NCBI RefSeq assembly: GCF_932526225.1
Contig: NC_064044.1
Coordinates: 4,206,592-4,270,591, forward strand
Source of the DNA: Nematostella vectensis
Lineage: Eukaryota; Cnidaria; Anthozoa; Actiniaria; Edwardsiidae
Direction: 5' to 3'
Length of the DNA stretch: 64,000 bases
Below are positions 33,069 to 45,026 of the stretch, one piece after another; the stretch's first letter is position 1; every line of letters starts with the position of its first letter. The position numbers were made by a program, and so were the translations under genes. The notes beneath the pieces were generated by a model that was not told the origin of the DNA, did no database searches, and saw only the letters and a program-made list of their open reading frames with translations.

Positions 33069-34163
33069 CAAAGAACTGGTTGGTTCAAATTACTCATTTA
33101 CAGAGCTAAGGCTAGCTTTGGGTTGACATACAAATGACTGAATCTCGTCTCTCAAAATCATGCAAATCTATACAGGCACAGCTTTCCAAAATGTTTTTGC
33201 TTTTTTATTTGATTCCCACTAAGTTTTAAGGGTTTTGACACATGGATTCCCTGAGGGAAACCTTATTTCAAAGAGGTTTACCTGGCTCAATAGGAGGCCA
33301 CTCAAAGTACCACTCTAGCTAGCATGGCCTACTTACCGGATTTAATTAAAAGGACAACAAATTGGGGCAGGGAAAGAGGCAGTTTTATTACTATTCTCAG
33401 CTTATCATCATTTGGTAGGTAAACATGTACCATTAAACTTTTCTAAACTATTGGGCAGGCTTTGCGACCTTTCTGGTGGTTCAAACCTGTACTGATAACA
33501 AGAAGAAGAACTCCTACTTGAGAGAATTGAGTCATCCTGAATAATATATAGCCTTCGTGTAGCAGCTGACTCTTGTGTAGGCTAAATAATATAACTTGTT
33601 TTATCCTTGTAGTTTTTTTCTTGTAAAAATTGCCACTTATTACCCTAGGCAGGCAAATAAAATTTAGGAGACTGTGTCAACTACACCTATGTTATTGTGT
33701 TATACAAAATTAGAAGACAAATTATTTGAAGGAATTTCAAATAATCCATCTAAAAATAAAGTTTCGACTGAAGTATTTTTTATAGCTTCTCAAATCAGCT
33801 GATGGAAATGAATGCTTTATCACACTTTGTATTTTCCTAGGACGACATAATTGCAGCTGACATTTTAATCATCACTGTGAGCTATATAAGGTCCCATAGA
33901 GATGTCACTAACTTCATAAACCATATGATAATAATTTACTTCTTCGTGCATGTTTATATATTCAGCTGTGTTTACTAATGCATAGACAAAATGTGTCAAA
34001 TTTTTTTAAGAATATTGAAAACATTCAGAGGCTACAAAAAAAGACAGATCTTTGTTTTGTTTCCCGTGTACTTCTTCCGTTGACTATTCGGGGTCTTTTC
34101 GGTGAGCGCTCGCGACACCAGGCCTTGAACTGCGCCAGGTGATCGGAAAAGCTGGCTACATTC

Positions 34164-34174
34164 AAAATGGCGGC
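34164..34174 (+). promoter_or_regulatory. YY1-type site in VTI1A promoter
   Basis: AAAATGGCGGC matches the YY1 core and lies 120 bp upstream of the VTI1A start codon, in a locally GC-rich stretch (34090-34200). Confidence 0.45.
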
Positions 34175-34293
34175 TCCGTGCTAACCTGCGCTCTGTGCTT
34201 GAAGGGCCAAATTCTTCAACTCATAACTTCTTTATTCCTTACTTTTACATGTTTTAACCCACCGTAAATACGCCTAATACATAATTTTCCACG

Positions 34294-37200
34294 ATGACTG
34301 AATTATTTAGCCACTACGAACAGCAGTTTGGGAATTTGAGCGCAGAAATTACGGCAAAAATTTGCAAGATCCCTAATTTGCATGGAGGTTAGTAGCTAAA
34401 CTGAACGGAAATACGATTTATTTCAGGATCGAATTTCTTTATTATCAGCACTTTGTCAGCAAATAGATTTACTCCCTGATTTTGTATTTAGAGGCGAAAC
34501 GAAATACTGTCGCCGATGTTGAGAGGTCGTTCGAAGAAGCGAATGAGTTGGTAAGATAAATTCCCATTCATCCCCTTTGCTTTGACAGCCATTTTGAAAC
34601 GATTGTTTTCTTTTCCTTATAAAACATAATGCCACAACGAAACATCTATGATAAATTGTCTAATAACACTTAATTTAGAACAACACTGATTTTACATTTT
34701 TGTGTGTGACTGAAAAACGCTACGAAAACAAAATACTGTTGCTTGCAGTAGAAGTAGTCTAACATTTCACTAATTCACCAAAAGTGTGACAGTTATTATT
34801 ATTATAAATTATGCAGAATAAGATAAAGTATCATAATTTACAACCTTTTTTTAACTTAATTAAGTTTGGTAGAATATTATTGAACTGTGTGATCATTGTT
34901 TTGTGTGGTTACGGCCTGGCCAAACAAGGACACATGTTGCCGGAAACATTGGGGAAAAATGTTTCCTAAATGTTTCTGCGGGTGGCCAAACGACCACGAA
35001 ACATCGGGAAACATGTTTCCTTTGCAGCGCCACACACACAGTCCACGTCAAGTACAGAGCTCCGTAAATATCGAAAAAGCAGACCCGTAGATTAACTTTG
35101 ATCATTTCTAAGTTGAAAATAATGTTCTGTGTACACAAGGCAATCACGCGAGCTTCTTGGGAGTAGTTTTCTACGCCTATTAAAGTTTAAGACATTATTC
35201 CGAACTTGATCATATCTCTTCTTTGTTGGATATGTCCCATAGACATTTCCTATATTCGTAAGACACAATCAAACGCTCTATTTCGTCTGTCCAGAGCCTT
35301 CCCCTTTTCTTTGGTCTTTTTTGCACAACAACCACATCTTCGTGCGCCATTTTGATTTGGTACGCCGCGAGTGTTGCCAGGCAACAAGCCTAGAAATTGT
35401 TGCCTTGCGTGGCCAAACGAAGATACATTCGGAAAACAATGTTTCCACGCGCTTGGAAACATGAAATGTTTCTCCCTCACTGTGGAAATATTTTTTTGTG
35501 TCCTGGACACCTTTTTGAAAAAATACAAAATAATGATCATGCTCGAAGATCCAGTGTACTTTTTTAAGGTGTGAAAAAAAGGCCTAATCACAGCACAGCA
35601 ATGTTTACTTGTAATTCCTAATTAACAACGCTCACGTCACTGACAAATGCTTTGCCTGTTTGATGGATCAAGTTACTTCGTCTGTAGTTTACTTTGTTGT
35701 TGTGGTCATTTGCCCACTGAAGTCAATCATCCAACTGCAAGCGAACAAGCTCCAAGCGATTGGAGATCAGATGTATATTGAGACAAATTCTTTCTTCAGT
35801 AAACTTACTAGTGAAAATTTTCCTGATGTCGAGCGTCGGGCTGCAGCATGAAAATAACGTAAACAAAGGCTAAGTTTTCACATGTTGTCTATGACAGCAT
35901 TTCTTCGCAAAAAGTTAAAACTATTAAAAAATGAGACAACTATTTAGTTTGTACTGGCCGAAAAGAAGCATATTTTTGATGTTCCATTTTGGTATCTTGA
36001 AGAAAGAAACTGTATTTAATTCTGTCAGATTAATTTTTATTTTATCGGCTGTCAGTTTTAAATTGGCTTAGCTTCCAACGTGTCACACCCCCAGAACTAG
36101 TCTGACTAGGAAACTTTTCCAGCGGCCCTTCTGCGGTAGTGACTCTTGTGAGTGCCCACAAGCTATGCTGGATCCTCGAGAATGAATATTGATATGTGCA
36201 TTTTTTAAGTTTTCCATTGAACGACCCAAACAACATTGTTGTCCAAGTCAGCCATAGCTCATCACCTTTTTATTTTATGACGTTAGATGCTTTCTTCTGT
36301 TCTGATTTTGCATAGTAGTGATTTTTGGTCATGCTTTGTATTACTGTAGCATGTGAACTCATGTCATTCAGATAGCCAACCGTGCCTTGCTTCCTAGTAC
36401 TCTCAAGGTGGTCATGGTTGTGCACTTCACACTGTAAGGCTAAAAAGATCAGACCTTTTATCACGACTGACTTGTGATGTATTTTTCCAGCTCGAGCAGA
36501 TGGATCTAGAGGCAAGAGAGATCACTGGTCCAGAAAAGAGTAAACTATCAAACAGGCTAAAGACTTACAAGAATGAAATGAAAAAATTTAAAGATGATTT
36601 GGTAAGCATAGTTCTACACTATTTTCTTTTTATAAGAACCTCTAATTTTCAGTCGAGGCTGGAACGTCTTATTTTTTTTAAGCATTTTAAGGCTGAATTA
36701 TTATGTTCTTAAAAATGTTCTTAACTTGTAGTGTATACAACTATAATACCCAATAAATTATTAGGACGATAATTACACAAATGATCAATAGCAATATATA
36801 TAAGGTTCTTATATGCACAATTTCATTCTGCACTCAGGCTGGACGTTCCTATGAAAAAAGGTTCTTATTAAAAAATGTGTATGTAAAAGAACAACTTGGG
36901 ATGTCACTGGCCAGTGATGAAATATTTATTGACAGTTCTTACACTCATGATTGTAAGCCATCCTTAGCAATTCAAAGTCGCATGAAAAGCGCTTAAAGTA
37001 TACACCCTCCTGCTAGTTTGTTAATAATCAAGTCTTTTTTTTCATTTTTGTTTAGAAAAAGGCTCGAATAGCCTTCTCAGACCAAGAGGGGAGAAATGAA
37101 CTTTTGGACAGTGAAGATGCTCACAACTCTGAAGACCAGGTAAGAAGCTGGCACCAAGAAAGAACATTTGGGAATTGTGGAATGTTTTGTCCGAAAACTC

Positions 37201-40113
37201 AATAATTATTCAATAGCCATAATTGAGGGATATCAAAGGCAGGGAAGCACAATTTGTTGTGCTTAGAAAACTTGGCTAGAAAGCTTGGTTTATTACTTAA
37301 AAATTTGGTTTAATTACATTGTAGCCTGCAAAAAGGACCTGTCTTGCTAGCTGAAACTTGCCTTAAAACTCTGTTGCTACTGCCCTTGGGTAATCTACAT
37401 TAATTAAGTTGCAAAAAAATGACCTGTATGTCGTCCCATTAACAAACCATTAACACTGAAAAGATGTGTAGAAAGTTTATTTCTCATGATGAATCACAAG
37501 CAAGAGTTTCACACTCAGACTTCTTTTGATTTGAACTTTTTTTTAATAATCTCAAACAATAGCTCAAACATGCAATACATCTTTCTGCTCTTGATGGCCT
37601 TGCTGGATATTTAATAAAAAAACAATCCTTTAAATTGCTGCAGAGAACAAGACTTCTAGACAACACAGAAAAGCTTGATAGAAGTGGGCGTAGACTGGAG
37701 GAAGGCTACAAGATGTGTGTTGAGACAGGTGACGCATTACATAGATACCAACTCTTCTTCTTCTTGGCATCTTTAGAAGATCTGATGCCAAGGGAGGCAC
37801 TGAGTTATGTCCCTGTGTAATAGTGAAGTACACCCCCCCATGTCCCTGTGTAATAGTGGAGTACACCCCCCCATGTCCCTGTGTAATAGTGGAGTACACC
37901 CCCCTCATGTCCCTGTGTAATAGTGGAGTACACCCCCCTCATGTCCCTGTGTAATAGTGGAGTACACCCCCCCATGTCCCTGTGTAATAGTGGAGTACAC
38001 CCCCCTCATGTCCCTGTGTAATAGTGGAGTACACCCCCCCCCCCATGTCCCTGTGTAATAGTGGAGTACACCCCCCCATGTCCCTGTGTAATAGTGGAGT
38101 ACACCCCCCCATGTCCCTGTGTAATAGTGGAGTACACCCCCCTCATGTCCCTGTGTAATAGTGGAGTACACCCCCCCATGTCCCTGTGTAATAGTGGAGT
38201 ACACCCCCCTCATGTCCCTGTGTAATAGTGGAGTACACCCCCCCCCCCATGTCCCTGTGTAATAGTGGAGTACACCCCCCCATGTCCCTGTGTAATAGTG
38301 GAGTACACCCCCCCATGTCCCTGTGTAATAGTGGAGTACACCCCCCTCATGTCCCTGTGTAATAGTGGAGTACACCCCCCCCCCATGTCCCTGTGTAATA
38401 GTGGAGTACACCCCCCTCATGTCCCTTTGTAATAGTGGAGTACACCCCCCTCATGTCCCTTTGTAATAGTGTAGTACACACCCTCATGTCCCTGTGTTAT
38501 AGTGGAGTACACCCCCCCCCCCCCATGTCCCTGTGAAATAGTGGAGTACACCCCCCTCATGTCCCTGTGTAATAGTGAAGTACACCCCCCTCATGTCCCT
38601 TTGTAATAGTGGAGTACACCCCCCCATGTCCCTGTGTAATAGTGGAGTACACCCCCCTCATGTCCCTTTGTAATAGGAGAGTACACTCCCCCCCCCCTAC
38701 TCCACCATCCCCGAGAAACTAACCCTGTGCTTGTTGTCAGGATCTTGATATTTCCAGTAAAGTTCTACGCAGACAAGAGTCTAATTATATTACTTTATCT
38801 GCTTTATTTTAGAACAAATTGGTGTAGATATTTTGGATAATTTATACAGAGACAGAGAAGTCATTGACAGATCAAGAGAAAGGGTGAGTTTTAGAATAGG
38901 AATACATGACTAGGTTCCTGACCCACCACCGAATGAGAAATTATGTGGGTAACCGTAGATTGATTTGACTAGTCAAACAGTTTTTCAGTGGTGCTAGCAA
39001 ACTGCTGAACACAAGACCTTTAAACCCCATGCAAACCCTGTTCCTAGTTCTGCTAGCAAACCCATTAACACAAGGCTTAACCACTAATCACAAGGCCTTT
39101 TAAGCCTTGTGCAAACCCATTGTCCTAGCAAACTGCTGAACACAAGGCTTTTCAAGCACAATGCAAACCCTGTTCATAGTGGTGCTACTGTAGCAAACCA
39201 ATAAACACAAGGCTTAACCACCGAACACAAGGCCTTTTAAGCCTCGTGCAAACCCTGTTCATGTGCTAGATTTTGGATAGCACAAAACTTAAAATTTTGC
39301 ACCAAAAACGTGAGTGGACAAATCACTAATCTATCAATCTCGTAACACAAAATTATTGTACCCGTACAAAAATAGTTTTATTCCAACCGATGGAGGCTCA
39401 AAGATATTAAGCAATTTTACAGAAGACTTCTATATTGTGACTTCTAGCGTGGCAGTGTTCTGATTAAAATTGCAAATTCTGGGATGGGAGGGGCTTTCCT
39501 CTCTATAGAGGAACTTCATGTTTAAGCCCCATGTAAACCCTGTTCCTAGTGGTGCTATCAATGCTGGCTCAAGTTTTCATTCTTTGCACAGCCTGAATTT
39601 TGTAATGTTTGTTTTAGTTACGTGGTACAGACCAACACCTTTCCAAAAGCTCAAGAGTCCTGTCAGCAATGATGAGACGGTAGGTGCTCTTGTGTACGTC
39701 TTTATTGTATGACAGACAGGCTGATTAGATGAAAGAAATGGATACATGTGTGCATAGAAAAGTCAGTTAGGAATATGTAGGAGAATAATTAACAGTACTG
39801 ACCCAATGCTTTTAACAGACAGACACTCAGACAGAAAGACAGACAGACAGACACAGACAGAGAGACAAACAGACAGACACACAGACAGACAGACAGACAT
39901 ATAGACAGACAGACACAGAAAGATTTGTAGACAGACTGACAGTATGACAATTGGATCACTTTGATAGACATGCATTAAATTTCTTTTCAACCTGATGTAT
40001 ATTTTCGTTTCCCCTTTAGAGTCATTCAAAATCGCATCATTATGGCCATTATCTGCCTGGTCATCCTAGCTGTCATCGCCATCGTCATCTACTATTCCGT
40101 AAAGAAGAAATAG
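34294..40113 (+). CDS. VTI1A: Vesicle transport through interaction with t-SNAREs 1A (Qb-SNARE)
   Basis: Eight exons: 34294-34387, 34492-34550, 36491-36601, 37056-37139, 37644-37728, 38813-38883, 39618-39679, 40020-40113 (TAG); 660 nt, 219 residues (human 217). The N-terminal three-helix V-SNARE domain (1-95) includes YEQQFGNLSAEIT and LEQMDLEAREI. The SNARE helix (about 127-190) includes LLDNTEKLDRSGRRLEEGY, DNLYRDREVIDRSRER and LSKSSRVLSAMMRR. It ends in a single membrane anchor (IIMAIICLVILAVIAIVIYY) and KKK. Asp in YRDRE probably takes the ionic zero layer, as in other Vti1 proteins. It acts in Golgi and endosome fusion. VTI1A is preferred over VTI1B because of RNELL followed by LLDNTE spacing and EQIG. 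Introns contain a Harbinger-like remnant, a C-rich minisatellite and a GACA microsatellite. Confidence 0.96.
34905..35500. mobile_element. Harbinger-like non-autonomous remnant in VTI1A intron 2
   Basis: Repeated blocks TGGCCAAAC and GGAAACAT/ATGTTTCC at both sides (34917-35020 and 35410-35480). Between them, on the minus strand, is a short MADF-like reading frame. The precise ends were not defined. Confidence 0.5.
35210..35350 (-). pseudogene. Truncated MADF/Myb-like domain fragment of a Harbinger-type element
   Basis: 46 codons starting MAHEDVVVVQKRPKKRGR, then LWTDEIERLIVSYE and CLWDISNKEEI, ending in TGA. The Trp/acidic/LI pattern followed by LWDISN is that of a MADF (MADF-DNA-binding) domain start, which is common in second proteins of PIF/Harbinger transposons. 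Only the first third of the domain remains, so it is a relic. Confidence 0.45.
37808..38690 (+). repeat. C-rich minisatellite, about 26 copies (VTI1A intron 5)
   Basis: Unit of 32-36 bp: GTCCCTGTGTAATAGTGG, AGTACACC, then a C run of variable length and TCAT. It starts about 80 bp after the donor and does not copy the exon border. Length variation comes mainly from the C run. Confidence 0.95.
38990..39270 (+). repeat. Degenerate tandem repeat in VTI1A intron 6
   Basis: About 45-90 bp units with GCAAACCCTGTTC, GTGGTGCTA, GCAAAC and AACACAAGGC; a further partial copy lies at 39520-39560. Confidence 0.75.
39815..39930 (+). repeat. (GACA)n microsatellite in VTI1A intron 7
   Basis: GACAGACA with CACAGACA interruptions; its minus strand gives Cys-Leu-Ser-Val frames that are artefacts. 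Confidence 0.9.
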
Positions 40114-40190
40114 AAATGCTTCTGTGACATGTTTTGCAAGTATCAGTCAGTTCAGCCTGCAGCAAGAAACACTCGAGCGTCTATAGGGAC

Positions 40191-40196
40191 AATAAA
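40191..40196 (+). terminator. VTI1A polyadenylation signal candidate
   Basis: AATAAA 78 bp after the stop codon. Confidence 0.5.
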
Positions 40197-40851
40197 AGAC
40201 AGGTACATTTAAATATGGAATATGTAACATTGGCGTCTCAAGAGGGTGGCTAGTTATGAGTCTGACAGCTTAAAAAGTATGAGTTTGATGGTTAATCTTT
40301 GAGGTAAACTGTTTGTCTACTGAGAAAGTATTTAGTTTCTTATAATAGAAAATCAAAATCTGTGTTAAAATTAAAAAATCAACACATTTCACAATTTCAT
40401 GTTTTGTGGGCAATAGGCATGTTTACCAGCCGTATATGTGACCCCACACTATTGTCTCCACCCTCTGTAGTGGGGCGATGGATCATCAGACTGTAACGCT
40501 CAATGTCGACTTTAGATAGAGCCTAAGTGGCAGTGCTTTCTATAATTAGATCTTGAGGGCTATAGATAAAGATATCATGGGGAAGGGGTTCACTTGGGTG
40601 AATAGAATAGCAGTCAGATACCATATGGAAAAGACATTTGATATTTGACTATCTCTCAATAAGAAATTAACTTCTTGCCATGGGGGGTATTTATTGCCTC
40701 TTCCCCTGCACACTCCCCTAACTACTTGGGGTGTAAACAGGATCCAAGAGATGTTTAGAGCATTTTGGCTGTTGCATTGAAGTGAACACATTATTATGGA
40801 GCCCAGTGCTTCTTGTGAGTTTTCTATTCCAGTTTCCAAGAGAGAGCTGTG

Positions 40852-41050
40852 TCGTAGCAGGCCTCAAGTTATTGTGGGGGGGGGGGGGGGGGCACAACAC
40901 AGAAACATTAAGAAAATATTGGGGGAGGCACAGCCACGCCTACTAGTAACTAACTACTAACTTACTGCTCATTTCCTTATAATTTGTTTAATATTTGGGG
41001 GGGGGGGGGGGGACGTGCCCCCAGTGCCCCACCTCCTGCTACAGCCCTGG
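40852..41050. mobile_element. Poly-G MITE-like family, copy 3
   Basis: Starts TCGTAGCAGGCCTCAAG and ends CTGCTACAGCCCTGG; two long G runs; shares CAGAAACATTAAGAAAA with the copies at 14555 and 18757. Confidence 0.7.
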
Positions 41051-41616
41051 GGAGGGAGGTGTATATCTTGTTGTTAACCTCCAGATTATATCATTATCAA
41101 GACAACCTATTTATTATGGCAATAACACAAGGCATGCTCATTTACAAATTTTTTTTTTTGGTGTTTTATTCTTTTTTCTTATTTTTTATTATCTTAATGT
41201 TAAAATCACTAATTGTTTGTGAGTAAAGAACAGATTACCTTACACTATCAATAAACAAGATATTAAATGTGATTCTTGAGTTCTCATTTAGTCTATTCAA
41301 TAAGTAACTGAACCTTGTTTAAAAAATAGTAAAAAACGGATAAAAATTTAAATGGGGCATTAAAAACATTTACAGTATTGTTAAAATAGATAAACAAGCA
41401 CCTTAACAAACTAATGAATATTTTGTCAATCGGGTCTCTAAACCTCATTATCCGAATTTGTTTTTCTAAGTACCGTATTTACCCGCGTATAATGCGCACC
41501 CGCGTGAAACCCAACTCATCAAAATAAAGAATCTGGCAATGAAATATGAATAACATAATGGATTTAACTTGAAAAACTCTTGTCAACCACAGCTTTGTTG
41601 TTGTTTTTATTCAACG

Positions 41617-42238
41617 TAAGGGAAAGTTCATCTATTATCCCGAAACGGAGGAGGGGGGGGGGGGGGGGGGGGGGGAGGGACGTGAGGATACTGTGGGGAG
41701 GCCTTGAGAAATTTCTGAGGTCTAAAGGGGGGCATCGAAAGTGTGTGGATTTTAAAAGGGGGGGGCACTGTTTTTTGGGGGTGTTTACCTTCTATATAGT
41801 TTGACCAAGGGTCAAATCAGTTTTTTTGGTTCAAAGAGTCTCGGTTTGGGGGCAGTTATTTGGCAAGTACAATTTAGGAGTCCAGGATACATATTAACCT
41901 ACGTTTTATCTATGCAATGCAAACCTGTTTACACCCTATTTTTTTCATGGTTTCCGCTATATGCTTATGTTCCCTATTTGAAATCATTTCTTCTGTGTTA
42001 TATATAGCATCAAGCTTTATCAAGTTGACAACCTGAATTTAGTCGCACATTTGAGAAATTGAGTGCCTTCACTTTTTCAGAATCAATGTTTTCAGCGATG
42101 TGCGGGGGGGGGGGGGGGGGCATAAGGGGGGCATGGAATATTTTGTTCCACCTGAGGTGGGGGTATCTAATTTTTCCCTTACTTCTATCAAAATCCTTTC
42201 CACCCTCCCCCTCGGGATAATAAATGAACTTTCCCTAA
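41617..42238. mobile_element. MITE with TAA target-site duplication (PIF/Harbinger type)
   Basis: TAA (41617-41619), then GGGAAAGTTCATCTATTATC at the left; GATAATAAATGAACTTTCCC, then TAA (42236-42238), at the right. The 3-bp TAA duplication is the hallmark of PIF/Harbinger insertions. About 616 bp, with long G runs inside and no transposase. Confidence 0.8.
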
Positions 42239-44845
42239 GACGATAAATTATTTTCTAAATTTCAAAATGACCATCTAAAAACAAGGTTATAAAAATCCAT
42301 TCGAAAATATCACTACAACTCCTCAAAAATTACCGATGGAAATGGATTCTTTGTCTCACTTGTTATTCTCCTTGGATGACAAAATGGCAACAAAAACATA
42401 AGCTGCATTTCGTGGTGAGACATGAGTCGTATGGCGGGCCTGTGGCGCCTTTCTATGCTTTTAACTCGACAGCGTTGTATCTGCGCTCTGTGTGTCTACG
42501 AATTCATTTCCATACGCATACAACAGTGGTCTTGATGGTTCGGCGTAGCTGTAGTGGTTTTGTGTTTGCACGGGGTAAGAAAGGTTTAATAAAATTCCAA
42601 TACCTTATTCAAAAATAACCCTCTCGCAATGTGTGAATGTGACAAGCACATTTGCGTGATGTTGGTCACGCATCTCTTATCGCGTCGCGTGATGTTGTGA
42701 TCGTGAATCACGTGACGTATCGCAAGGTCGAATACTCTGTGTGATGTGTGCGTGGTGTTGTTTGACCGTGATCAAGTGTTCTATAGTGTGGTCGAACCAT
42801 TGATCAAGTATTCGGTCAAGTGTTCTTTTGATTAGGGGTTCTTCTCGCTAAGGGTTTATTGTCCTTGAGCACGTTATAATGAACGTGCACTCTCGATAGG
42901 ATTCCACTTTGGATTGTATTGTCTGAGATGCTGACCACGTGGAATGGTGTAATGGACGAGGCTTGTCCCACGTTTACCATGTATCTTGTTACTGAGTTTT
43001 ATGATTTGGATCAATCGATAAGAGAAGATCAACTAGATCATTAGGGAATACCATAAGTTCCCTGCTAGCAGAGGTCTCTTTTCTTTGTATTTTGCTAAGC
43101 TAGCGTTTGCGAGGGAATTTATTTATCATTTGCCTTTTAAAAGGTTTCCCAATTCGAAGTTGCTGTATCCACAATTAAATTGACATGAGCGAGTATAAAG
43201 TACATTTATTCATCTAAACAATATATCACCAGCCCGTGACCATGGTCTTTCACTTTATACCGGAAAAAATAAACACCGGAAGTGAATAGTCCAGGGTGGG
43301 AAGGCGGAAATGATTATCTCGCACACCCTCTTTCCTCCGCGGAAGCAACGATAGAAAGCTGGTTTGTATGCGCTGTTATCTAAATCTTAAAATAATCTAC
43401 AGATGCCATTTTTAATGTTTTTTTTTCTAAATTAAGATTTCTTCATATGGTTTTGTTTGTTTGTTTTATTTCGTTCTGTGTCCACCCACCTTTAAGAGCT
43501 GCGACGGAAAATTCCAAGAAAGCAGTTTTTTTCGTTAACTTTATTTTTGAAAACCAGGTAATTAGGTTAATAAAAATTAGCATTTATAGCTTAATAATGA
43601 GAGTTTTTTTTTTTGGGGGGGGGGGTAGGTCATTTATACACTATAGCGTAGTACACTATAGTACTACGTAGTAGCAGTAGACCATATAAGGATCTACGTT
43701 TCTTTATGTAGAAAGTGTTGCCGAGAAAGCCTAACGACGGCTTGAAATAGAACCTACAGAAAAATGACTATAGAGGACGACGCCTTTTCTACACGCTCAT
43801 TTATTCAATTAAATTTACCTTACATAAGCACATGAACGTTATCAATTACCCCAGTAACAGGAAGAAAGCTATTTTTATCAAAATAAGATCCACACATACA
43901 CCTCCTTACGTCTCTTAAAAAAAAAATAGAAAAATAACATGTATCGTCTCCCACCTTGACCTTTGTGAGAGGCGCTATCCCTTTTGGCCAAATATATTCA
44001 AATGGCGCGTTAGGTATGCCTGTGTCATCTCGACACTCATAAATTATGATATCGCCCTTCAGAACGGCGGCACGTTTGATGTCGGTGAGCCCAATACAAT
44101 GTCACGTTCTAAGTCAAATTCGTGTCTCTTTGTGAAGAAATTCAGCTATTTATTCCGAACGTGCTCTATCGTTTCTAAGCCGTCTAGAAATCTTAAATAT
44201 TCAAGAACAAAACTTCCAGAAAGAATCCCAGATATTTTACGGTTAAGTGATATTTGAATAATCGTGCCTCGTAGATGTTTTCATTCTCGGCTCTATTTCA
44301 GAATATATTCAGTATATGGTATATTCTTTGACAGATTATACGCTATTACAAAAAGCTTCATGCTAAAGGTAAACAATTTTCAATATAAGATCGTCAGAGT
44401 GTCATCATGTAGCGTTTTATATGTGTTGATATAGGTGCTTCAACTTGCTGGTGATGTATCTGCTAGACCAGCTGTATCTAGAGATTTCGCGCCTTTCGGC
44501 CCATGTCACGCTGTTGTCTGCACGCTTCAACCGCGATAACTAATAACGCGCGCGCGCTCAATTTTGGCGCGAAAAGTGTAGGTAAACATAACTCGATTAT
44601 TTTAACATACGGAAAGTCGCACAGTCATGTCTGCTCAAATAAAAATAAGTTATTTACGCTCTGGTAATTCAGCACCCCAGCTGCAAAGAAAGTGATGGAC
44701 TTTCCTAATTTATTATTTTATTTATTTTTATAAAATTAAAAAATAGAGATCAATGAAAAATTAAAGCGAAGATATTTCAGGGCTAATGATGGTGGTTTAC
44801 ATGATTAGCATGATAAGCAGCATCGCTTATACATAAACTTGGGGC
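42239..44845. other. Intergenic, nothing recognised
   Basis: 2.6 kb without a convincing reading frame or RNA gene. It contains a poly-T/G run near 43605 and a small near-palindrome (TAGTACACTATAGTACTA) near 43650. Confidence 0.5.
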
Positions 44846-45026
44846 GCGTTTTATCCTATCATTCTGGAAGAGAATGTTCAGACTGGCATTCGAGTCATTC
44901 TGCTAGAGTTAGCAAAATGGGTGGAATGGCCTTCATTCCATTCTGGAATGGGAACGAGGGATAAACCAACGCGCGCTTTTTGTATTCTAATCATTCTCAT
45001 CCCGGAATCACGAGTAAAAAAAACGG
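44846..45026. mobile_element. MITE-like repeat family B, copy 2
   Basis: GCGTTTTATCC at the left, AGTAAAAAAAACG at the right; shares GGCATTCGAGTCATTCTGCT and GGAATGGGAACG with the copy at 8145-8342. Confidence 0.75.

Larger units (their letters stand above)
32468..34293. other. Intergenic POLR2K-VTI1A
   Basis: POLR2K 3' flank, one MITE (32792-33068), then AT-rich sequence without a recognised gene. 34080-34200 is the GC-rich VTI1A promoter with a YY1-type site. Confidence 0.5.

Noticed and set aside
37905-38420. 171-codon minus-strand frame with repeated TITQGH
   Set aside because: Translation of the C-rich minisatellite in VTI1A intron 5.
39763-40029. Cys/Leu/Ser/Val minus-strand frames
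   Set aside because: GACA microsatellite artefacts.
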